Shown here: in pieces, positions 55,782-64,000 of the stretch
Layout of the letters: every line of letters begins with the position of its first letter
Numbering within the stretch: position 1 is the first letter of the stretch
From: Venturia oleaginea
Lineage: Eukaryota > Ascomycota > Dothideomycetes > Venturiales > Venturiaceae
DNA length: 64,000 nucleotides
Assembly: GCA_013176395.1 (NCBI GenBank)
Contig: JABMLP010000003.1
Span: 806,001 to 870,000 of the forward strand
Direction of reading: 5' to 3'
Notes under the pieces: model-generated
Databases searched by the model: none
What the model was told of the DNA's origin: nothing
Seen by the model: only the letters and a program-made list of their open reading frames with translations
Made by a program: the position numbers and the translations under genes

Positions 55782-57124
55782 CAGTACTAGGGCAAAAGTT
55801 TCCGTACAATTAAGCGAAAACGCGAAATCTACACCTCTCATTTTTTAACACATTATCTTTGCACTACCATTATGCCACCTCAACGAAAGCCATTGACTCC
55901 TATAAACCCGCAGAGGCTTCCTAATCATCGTCTTACTCCATATCAACGCGGCAAATTGATGCGCAGCGTGAAGCCGGGCTCAGTTTAGGCGCAATTGCGG
56001 CGCTACAAAAACTACCGCGTTCCACCATCCAATACAGCCTTGAAAAGGCCCCATTACGCCAGAACGGCGAATCCCTACCTTCCAGCGGCCGGCCACGCTC
56101 GTATACAGACCGAGATGAATGATCTCTGTTACTCATTATACGTACGCAGCCTAAGTTAACGTACGAGGAGGTCAAAAGACAGGCTTGCATCGATTTTTCG
56201 AAGGATACCATCAGGAGGATATTGAAAGGAGTACGGAATCGCAAATTGGAGGTCTGCAAGGCGCCCTTTCCTCACACAGGTACATGCTGACGCCAGGAAG
56301 CTCTGGGCAGAGCAGCACATCTCGTGGAAAGCTGAAGATTGGGCGAAGATTATATAGTCTGACGAGTGCTCAGTTGAGCGAGGGACCGGCAAGGCAAGAA
56401 CATGGTGTTTTCGCACACCAGGACAAAAATGGGAGACCTCAATGATTGATACCTATAAGAAGGGTAAAGGAGTGTCTATCATGATTTGGGCATGCTTCTC
56501 TGGCCAAGTAGGGCGCTCTGAATTGTACATTCTTAAGCGTGACCTAGAGAGCAAGCGTCAAGGCTACTCTACGAACTCGTATATCAAGTTACTCGACGAA
56601 ATGCTACCTACAGTATACGAACCGGGCCTTAAATTTATGCAGGATAACGCGCCTATCCACAAAGCCAAAAAGACTACAGTCTGGTTTAAGGAAAACCTCA
56701 TTCCACTACAAGATGCGCCGCCCTACAGTCCTGATATGAACCCGATTGAAAACCTCTGGCGGAGGCTCAAGGAATTGGTCTACAAAGTGGAACCTATGAT
56801 TGAATACGTTACTGGCGGTGTAGACAATATACGAGAGGTTCTAGGAGAAGCACTTATTAAGGCCTGGCGGCTTATTGAACAACATTATTTTGATGCTGTA
56901 CTTCAGCCAATGCCAAGGAGGGTTGAGGCATTACTGGCGGCAGATGGTTGGCACACAAAATACTAAATAGCTCACTGAATGGCTCATTTTGTAGCCCTGG
57001 TATTACTGTACATTAAACGAGAGTATGAGCGAAAATGATCGCGTTGAAAGCGCGATAATGTAATTACAAGAATCACCATTTTTTGAGCGATCTCGGCTGT
57101 ACGGAAACTTGTGCGACCCTACTG
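55782..57124 (+). mobile_element. Degenerate Tc1-type DNA transposon
   Basis: An element of about 1.34 kb flanked by TA (55780-55781 and 57125-57126). Both ends begin CAGTA and share AGTTTCCGTACA, giving imperfect inverted repeats of about 28 bp unrelated to those of the 51.4-kb element. The transposase inside is broken by several stops and frameshifts. It is a different Tc1/mariner lineage. Confidence 0.85.
55872..56966 (+). pseudogene. Tc1-type transposase pseudogene
   Basis: The start MPPQRKPLTPINPQRLP at 55872 is followed near 55950 by a frame change. A helix-turn-helix-like part follows (AGLSLGAIAALQKLPRST), then RPRSYTDRDE and a TGA at about 56118-56120. Several more stops lie between 56280 and 56440. 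From 56442 an open frame of 174 residues carries the C-terminal catalytic half: IMIWACFSG, KFMQDNAPIHKA, YSPDMNPIENLWRRLKE, and the end GWHTKY. Some stops are TGA where CGA (Arg) is expected, which would fit C-to-T change by repeat-induced point mutation. That is an inference from few sites. Confidence 0.85.
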
Positions 57125-57126
57125 TA

Positions 57127-57649
57127 TGTAGATGGTTGGTTGGTTGGTTGGTTGGTTGGGCTTCTCGAAGCGCGGTTCTTGAAGATCAAAAGAAAGCTAA
57201 ACCAGGTTTGGAGATTTTGGAAAACTGCCATACGAACGATATGAAGTACTTGAATCATAACACTCGAGTAGTCATGATGAATTCCAACCATGAATCATAG
57301 GAGGATATCTGTATGTGAATGGTGGTTAAAGTCACGTGAAAATCATGTGCTTATGTCTGGCGTTTGTGGCTTACAGATTGCTGAATTCTTGGCGAAGCAG
57401 CTCCTGGACATTGATTACATTGTGAATATAGTCTCGGTTGTCCAGTAGGAGAGAGGTTGATACTTATCAGATGTTGATTTTGATGGACTTTGATGGCTCA
57501 CATGCAGGAGAAATCTAAGTCTATTTCCCCCAGTCGTCTAGGAGGTATCCCGATGTAATCTAAGAGTAACTAAATATTACGCTCATATCATCGTTGAATC
57601 GTCCCTCATGCATTGAACCGTTTCGCCGAGAACACCATGGCCCGCAATT
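57127..57649. other. 3' flank of cystathionine gamma-lyase, no gene
   Basis: Contains a (TTGG)n microsatellite just outside the transposon's right end. Nothing else is seen. Confidence 0.6.
57133..57160. repeat. (TTGG)n microsatellite
   Basis: About six copies of TTGG start within 10 bp of the right end of the degenerate transposon. Confidence 0.9.
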
Positions 57650-59304
57650 TTAAACCACGATTTTACCATTTCCATTGCTCAGCTTCTGTCCTACGACAGC
57701 TTTCTCCAGAGCCTGTAGAACATCTGCCTTCAAATCCGCGCCTTCCTCGATACCGCAGCTGACTCGAACGAGATCGTCGAACACACCAGCCGCCTCTCGC
57801 GACTCCTTCGGAATTCCGGCATGGGTCATGCTGCTGGGCACCTCCACCAACGACTCTACACCACCAAGAGACTCAGCTAGCGTGAAGATGTTGGTGTATT
57901 TGCAGAAGTCTTTTGCCGCTTGCTGGCCACCCTTGACACGGAATGATAGCATGCCGCCACCCATACCGTCACGGTGTTGCTTTAGTGCAACTGAGTGACT
58001 CTTGTGAGACTTGAGGCCTGGGTAGTTGACAGAGATGACATGAGGAGAGGCCTCGAGAGCATGAGCAATCTGGGTAGCATTGGAACTTGCTTCTCTTACT
58101 CTCAAGTGTAGAGTCTTTAGTCCACGATGTCCAAGCCAGCAATCGAACGCTCCTGGCACGGCGCCAATTGCGTTCTGTAAGAAGCTCAATCTCTCGTTGA
58201 GAGCATCAGAGTTGAATGCCGCCACTCCCATGAGCACGTCCGAGTGTCCATTTATGTATTTGGTAACGCTGTGGACTACTATGTCTGCACCATGATCTAG
58301 AGGATTCTGAATGTATGGCGAGAGGAAGGTGTTATCGACTACCACCTGAATACCATGGTCATGTGCAATTCGGGCTACAGCTCTGATATCCGTCAAAGAA
58401 AGGGTCGGGTTGCTAGGAGTTTCGATCCAGATCAATTTGGTTTCAGGCCGTATCATCTCGGCTAGATCGAGCTCGATGCTGGGAGAAAAGGTGACATGAA
58501 CGTTATGGGCACTAGAGAAAAGCGTCAGCATGGGAACTTTCCTCTGAAGCCTTGCCAGATCAAACTCACCTGGCCACCTTCGTGAAGTATCTGTGCGTTC
58601 CTCCATAGACGTCGCTGATGCTGACAACATGACTTCCTGCTGCTAAGCTCTGCAAGATGACTGCGGTTGTGGCAGAACCGCTGGAGAATGCTAGGGCATA
58701 TTTGGCGTTTTCAAGCGCTGCTACGGCTTTCTCGAAATTATGACGGTTAGGATTGGCACTTCGTGTGTATTCGTATTGACCAACAGGCACTCCGACCTGC
58801 AGAAGCGTTAGCAAATATTTGCGAGGCACCACCAGCTACACACGTACGCTTGTTTGGGCGAAAGTAGTGGAAAGAGAGATGCTCTCAATCACAGCTCCAG
58901 TTGCTGGATCGTGAGGTGACCCGGCATGAACTGCGCGCGTACCAAAACCGCGAGCTAAAGAAAGTCGTTAGAAAAACGGTATCTTAGGCCAGCAATGCAC
59001 AGATTCGCTGCCCCGTCTGAAAATTGAAGAACCTGTTGGATCCGAAGTCCTTGATCGGGATCGATATTGATAAATTTTGGCAATTTCAAAAATCCATTCC
59101 CAGAAATTTGACGACATCGATCGTGAAGCAGATCTGCTCTACCTTTCTCGACTGGTTGTTAAAAAGGTGAAAACTGGTGAAAAGGCCATCACTGCATAAC
59201 TGCTTACTGGGTGAAGGTGCTCGAGGTGGGGTCGCAATGCCTTCGTGCTCTAGGGCTGTCATGATAGTGGCGGCGGTAGTGTCGCGAAGGGCAATAGGTG
59301 ACAT
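57650..59304 (-). CDS. CYS3: Cystathionine gamma-lyase
   Basis: A PLP enzyme of reverse transsulfuration that cleaves cystathionine to cysteine, 2-oxobutanoate and ammonia in the cytosol. Exons are 59208-59304, 58848-58954, 58570-58796 and 57650-58511, giving 430 residues; yeast Cys3 has 394. Conserved blocks are GFGTRAVHAG, EYTRSANPNRHNFEKAVAAL, AFSSGSATTAV, SISDVYGGTHRYF, IWIETPSNPTL, VVVDNTFLSPY and HSVTKYINGHSDV with the PLP lysine near residue 228. The C-terminal VRVSCGIE motif is present. Intron 1 is 253 bp; its donor GTAAGC and acceptor TTTAG restore TRGFGTRAV in frame. The extra N-terminal 30 residues (MSPIALRDTTAATIM) are Ala/Thr-rich. Cystathionine gamma-synthase is less likely given the motifs. 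Confidence 0.93.
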
Positions 59305-60408
59305 GAGCTTGTGCAGGTGTGATTCTGGAAACTGTAAAGCTGAAAATGCCGTTCAGATGGAGCTTAATATCGAGTCGGATCTAGCGCCGAACAAAATGGT
59401 ACGAGCAAGATTCTAGAAGGTTATGAAGCTGCTCGAAGAAGTATTTATGGGGTATCGATTGTGTGAGTCGCAAGATGACGTGCTATGGAGTGATAGTTGG
59501 AATTAAGAGTGAGGAGATATACGGCTGTTTAGACCGCTACCTCTCTTATATAGCAGCATCGTGTCGTTGGCTTATAAACCGTTCCTGTGACCAGTCAATT
59601 CCACAACGCCCGATCGTTTTTCGCCAACCTTGGAAGAGATGCACTTCGTTTGGTCAGCACCTCGGGTATAGGACCGAAGAGGCCGCGCGAGTATCCCACA
59701 ACGGAAACAAAGTGATCATGCATAGACATAAGTGCTGAGCAATGGAGATACATGCAATACTAAACAACGTCTGAGAAAGTTAAATGCAGGAACAGATAGA
59801 GATGTGGTTCCTGATGAGGTGCTTGCTACGTTCATATTCGCCATTCAGCCTTGCAGATAGTAGGCTGAGATACGATCAGCAACTTGCAATTCAGACCGTA
59901 CTTAAGTTTGAGAGCACGAACGCAGCGAGGCCATCAATCTAGTACCCCGTGCTTCTTTCACAAGTGCCTCTTTCACGTACCACAACGCCGGTCCGCATAA
60001 GTATACATCCTGCCTTCGCTTCACATTCTTCCGCTACTGCACTGACGATGACCTATGTGGTGGACCAATCGCAATGGAAAATTCTACACATTTCTCAAAA
60101 CTACCAGAACTCTCATGCTACTAGAACACTGACTACAGTTCCAGTCGGCTTGTCTGGTACAACGAAAATGGGGCTTGTGGCCAATGTCCAAACACAAATT
60201 GATAAGCCATTAAAAAAAGGGCAGAAGAACAGATCAGCCTGCTTTATCCTCCAAACGCCCTAGCGCTCACACGTCGCTTATATAATTACAAGCAACAGCC
60301 ATATGTCAAATAAAGGAGACCGTAAACAGCTCATTAACCATCGCTCGTTATCATTTCATCCGCCGCTTTCACCAGCGAACCAACAACTCAATCAAACCCA
60401 ACGGAGGC
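59305..60408. other. Intergenic, no gene seen
   Basis: About 1.1 kb with no coherent coding frame on either strand. Confidence 0.6.
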
Positions 60409-62165
60409 TCACGATCCCAAATCCCAGAATGATTTTTGTTCTTCTTCCTTTCTTGATTGAGAAATGTTCTTCTTTTGCCGAGGGATGACTTCTTCGGGTT
60501 CCGGATCGCTGTCATCTCCAAAGCCCCAACGTCTGGCTGTGCCTTTGGAGCCGCCCATACCATCGCCACCGGTTTTGATTCCACGGCCGGCATTGATTGG
60601 AACGTTCTCTTTCTTGCTTCCCGCGTCCGGGCTCTCGTCATAGGTATCCCAGGTCGATGCCATTCCCTTCAGAACCTTGGCCTGATTCTCGTCAGGCTTG
60701 GGGTTCCTGGTAGCCTTGGCTGTAGAAGGAGATGCATCCGCGAAGTCATAGTGGTTTGAAAAATCCTTATCACGACCTTGCTGGTTGACATTCGTGATTG
60801 TCGCCAGTGGCTTCTTGACCATGTCCTCGTCGTCACTTCCCAGAATATGATCTTTGTATAGACTCATACCGCCTGCGTGTGTACGGTACTTATTCTCTTC
60901 TGCTGCTGGTGTGTTTTGGTCGTTGAATTGGAAGTGAGGCTCGGCGTCAGGACGGGGTGCGTGAACCACGGGACGGAAGGTTGGAGACTTCTCCACCTGC
61001 AATTGCTGAGTAAGGAAGATGTCTTTTGCTCTAGGTGGCGGTTTGGTGTCACTTACATCCTCATCCCATGCCATTGTCCTCATGTCGTGTGGGCGGACCT
61101 TCAGTGCTGATTTTTCGGGAGTTACAAAATCTGCAAAAGCCCATTGCGACTGGTGTTTGAGATTATAGTGCTGTTTGCCCTGCGGTCCCGCTTCTTCTCC
61201 TTGACCGAACTCAAAGTGTTTATACTTCTTTGGGTTAGTTTTCTTGTCCGGTGTCGTTTGGTCAACCTCGTTGTCATTCTCGTCGTACAAACGAATAGGG
61301 CCATAGTGGCTGCCAGCGCCGCTCTTGGGCGCAAATCCATTTATCTTTCGAGGTGACTGGTTACGGGCTGCCGAGCCTGGAGTCGATGGGCTATCATCTC
61401 CAGCGAGAATTTCAGCAAGGTCGCGAGATTGAGGCTTTACAGAAGATCGGGGTGGAATTGAGGGCCCAGTATGACGCTCAATTGTGTCTGGTTCTCGTGG
61501 CGCAAAAAGTGACAAGCTTGCGTGAGGGTCGTTGGTGGCGCTAGTCGTGCTACCGCGGGAGCGCGACTGTTCCAAGCTGGAGGCTGTAGAACGTCTCGAA
61601 ACAGCAGTAGACTGTAGTTGCTCATCTGTAGCACTGTTTGCAATCAGACGCGCCTGGTCGGTACCATCTCGAATAGGCCAGTTCTTAGCACGTGCACCAA
61701 TCACATCCACCTGCTTCAGTAGCGAGCCTTGGTCCCAATACAGGCGGATTTGGCGAATCTTGAGGTCGGCATCAAATTGGACAATGTGGATCTATGAATC
61801 GTGTCAGCTTTGTATATGCCTTGTAGCGTGAATAAACAGTGCTGTAAACGTACCACTGGAAAATGGACGACCTTGTCAGACAGGAAATTATCGTCCAAAC
61901 CAGGCAAGAAAGCACCGCCCCCGGCGATAAATTCAATTGTAGTGTCCACATCGACACACAAGGCGTCGTTGCTGGCAATTGTGCTGAGAACGCGTTCGCT
62001 CTTCTTGGTCAACAGCTTCCGTTGCGCGGACAGGTGCTTGAGGATGGCAGTGGGTTCATTGATGGTAACTAGAGTGGGGATATAGTTGATAGAGGCATTG
62101 TTCGCGAGCGCGCCGGTGCTAGGACTCGCGAGGAAGGCTTCGTACTTTGCTTTGAGGGAAGTCAT
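60409..62165 (-). CDS. NTF2-like domain protein with disordered C-terminus
   Basis: Exon 1 is 61854-62165 and exon 2 is 60409-61791, giving 564 residues. Residues about 1-145 have an NTF2-like fold pattern: KYEAFLASPSTGALANNASI, LCVDVDTTIEFIAGGGAFLP, VHFPVIHIVQFDADLKIRQIR and LYWDQGSLLKQ. The rest is low-complexity and charged: RSRGSTTSATND, then RLYDENDNEVDQT, HFEFGQGEEAGP, WAFADFVTPEKSALKVRP, and a C-terminal ARRWGFGDDSD followed by KSFWDLGS. The short aromatic blocks in the disordered part look conserved and may be binding motifs. It matches a widespread ascomycete family of unknown role, which is inference from layout. The intron is 62 bp, phase 0. Confidence 0.85.
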
Positions 62166-63651
62166 ACTGTCGATAAAATGACACGCGTTTTGGTGGTAGA
62201 GTGATGTTGTTGTTCCAGAGAAACAAAACAGAGCGTCGGGAGTGAATACAAGGCAAGGATGTGCTATGCGGGGAAGGACTGAAGTGGTCAACGGCAAGAG
62301 CTTTGTAGGACAATGGCGATTCTGTGTGTTGATGTTGACGGAAATGGAAGGGTCAATAGTGTTGGAGCCTGGAGGAAGGAAAGTGTCCAAAACTTTGTTC
62401 CACAAGCAATCTCCAGCTGTAGAGATACCCATGTCGCGTAGCTTGTTGTCTTCCAATTTCTCTTTGTATGTAGGGGTTTCAGCTTCATGTTTCAGAACGA
62501 GCTGTCAAGGGTTTATTAGAGAGCTATAGGATGCGGTCAAACTAAACTAAACTTCGTCCCGCTGAGCTGGCTTTGGCTATTAAACCCAGTGCAACAATAT
62601 TGACCAGGTTCCTCTTCAAATCATCTCTAAATGCCATCGGTTCTCACCCTTCCCGAATTATTTGAACATGTTGTACCAATTGTCATGAATAAGGCTGTCT
62701 TGCAAGCTTCATGCTTTTCCGATTCTGCATCACCTCGCATGCATCCATGCTGCACAATGAATGACGCTCAGAACCTTGCATGTGGAAGGCCGACAAGGAG
62801 AGGAGTTCTCCTACCTCCTATTGCCGGGTGAGAGCGGAGTGGAGAGATGTGGTCGTAATCCTTAAGTCGATCTCCCAATTCCTGGGCTCAATCCTGGGCC
62901 CAATCCTGGCCTCAATCCTGGGAAGAATTCCTGGTCTCAATCCCGGGAAAATTCGAAATAATATGGAGACAGCGAACACCAGCTCTTTATCATAACCATT
63001 CCAACAACACATTGACGAAGACGCACTGAAACCGATATCTGATCTGGACATTCATAAAAACACGGATCTCCATGTCACCATCACTCCAAACAGTATTATA
63101 GCTAGGTATGTTGGAATGATGCCTACTGCAATAGTGATCTTCCCTTTTGTTGACACTCCTTTCCACACGAAGCAAGTCCGCAAGATGTATCGCTAGCAGA
63201 TGGCACATCGTCAGCAGTTCCTTTGTAGTACTTAGTGATATAAGAGTTTTGCAGGTAATTGTGCTTCTGCATGCAGCATTTAATGGCATATATGCACCCC
63301 ATCTCCCTAAAAAACTTGAGTGGTTGTCTACTAACACTCTCTCCCATAGACTTGCGAACGCAGCGAATTGCGGACTTGCAGCATCGTGCACCTGAATGAG
63401 TAGCCTTGTGCTTGTGCTTCAACACGGCAGAGATGTCGAAATAGGAAGTGGACGTCGTGGAGTCCACGCGAAGGAATAATTGATCATGTCATTCCAACGA
63501 CTAACCGCAATCTCGAAAGATATTACTCGATATCGATAATGTCACCAGCCATCCGAGAAATTTCCCACATGGCGCAATTCTATCTCTGATTCAAGTTGTT
63601 AGATCTCCTCCATGACCACACGTGACAATCCAGCTCGCAACCCAATCCTAG
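62166..63651. other. Intergenic with minisatellite
   Basis: No gene supported over about 1.5 kb. It contains the CAATCCTGGG minisatellite at 62874-62948. The left part is the promoter and 5' leader of the NTF2-like gene. Confidence 0.55.
62874..62948. repeat. CAATCCTGGG-type minisatellite
   Basis: About six degenerate units of 12-14 bp (TCAATCCTGGGCCC-like) in tandem. Neighbouring units such as GGGCTCAATC and GGCCTCAATC differ by one or two bases. Confidence 0.8.
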
Positions 63652-63893
63652 ATGAGTACACACCAACAAACACCCGATTCCATCACCCGTCCAATGTCCA
63701 TCCCGCTTCACAATCCCATATCCGAGCAGTTCCAAAAAAGAAAAGCACGGATCTCACCCACGCCGCAAAGACGAATGCCACGAATGCCACTACCAACCAC
63801 AAAGACGCCTCATTCACGCGGTTCACCATTCGCGACTTGCCAGCGACGCGACGGCACGCGACGCATAATCAGGGGAGGTGCTCAGTCACCTAG
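63652..63893 (+). CDS. Possible first exon of a gene leaving the window
   Basis: A frame opens at ATG 63652 (MSTHQQTPDSITRPMSIPLH), is basic and Pro/Arg-rich, and reaches CCTAG|GTAAGC at about 63891-63899, a good donor site. If the exon ends there, the gene continues beyond 64000. An overlapping frame from 63612 (MTTRDNPARNP) is an alternative. No family was recognised, and no partner exon is visible, so this is a weak call. Confidence 0.25.
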
Positions 63894-63929
63894 GTAAGCC
63901 ACTCTCTCAGCACTTCAACACGGTCCATT

Positions 63930-63974
63930 GAAAAGAAAAAAAAAGAAAAAAAAGAGAAAAAAAGAAAAAAAGAC
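63930..63974. repeat. A-rich (AAAG)n purine tract
   Basis: About 45 bp of A runs broken by single G residues near the window end. It may be intronic if the preceding donor site is real. Confidence 0.85.
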
Positions 63975-64000
63975 AGAAGCTGTCTTGGTGGACAAGACAG

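Noticed and set aside
1..64000. CRISPR array, operon-like clusters or a secondary metabolite cluster
   Set aside because: No regularly spaced short repeats were seen. The genes are spliced eukaryotic units on alternating strands, and no backbone synthase (PKS, NRPS or terpene cyclase) is present.

Overview
The window is nuclear DNA of a filamentous ascomycete (Pezizomycotina). The evidence is short GT-AG introns of about 40-110 bp with CTAAC/CTAAT-like branch points, single-copy eukaryotic housekeeping genes, a chromodomain Ty3/gypsy element, Tc1-type transposons and secreted plant-cell-wall enzymes. A Leotiomycete is possible, but that is a weak inference. Most gene models below were spliced by eye. 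The fully modelled genes are in frame across every junction, and their CDS lengths are divisible by three.

Layout. 1-3.4 kb: 3' part of a chromovirus (RT, RNase H, integrase, chromodomain, probable short LTR) with one frameshift. 3.4-9.3 kb: a low-complexity protein with a Cys-rich motif, flanked by diverged repeats, then STT3. 9.3-11.7 kb: gene-poor, with a nested 353/136-bp tandem repeat. 11.7-31 kb: RPL37, an Osh3-type oxysterol-binding protein, a secreted GDSL esterase, a Myb-like protein with a long acidic tract, COQ7, RTF1, a molybdate transporter and a fumarate reductase-cytochrome b5 fusion. 31-46.9 kb: a thioredoxin-fold protein, SLU7 (with an in-frame TAG before its conserved tail), an unknown gene with an in-frame TAA, an XRCC2-like recombinase, SOM1, TAF8, VPS33, EMC6 and a conserved hypothetical. 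47-57 kb: an accessory patch holding a secreted GH5 endoglucanase with an X2-like module, an intact Tc1 transposon, an FHA-like remnant, a secreted GH28 polygalacturonase and a decayed second Tc1-type element. 57-64 kb: cystathionine gamma-lyase, an NTF2-like protein and a possible first exon running off the window.

The genes do not form an operon or an obvious metabolic cluster. Two gene pairs are divergent with short shared upstream regions: XRCC2-like/SOM1 (152 bp) and TAF8/VPS33 (338 bp). The two wall-degrading enzymes, GH5 and GH28, lie among transposons, which fits a faster-evolving accessory segment between housekeeping blocks. I did not find a clearly new multi-gene system. The most unusual items are the nested satellite-like repeat, the SLU7 internal stop, a GC-AG intron in the GH5 gene, the intact Tc1 element, and a perfect 16-bp hairpin between COQ7 and RTF1.
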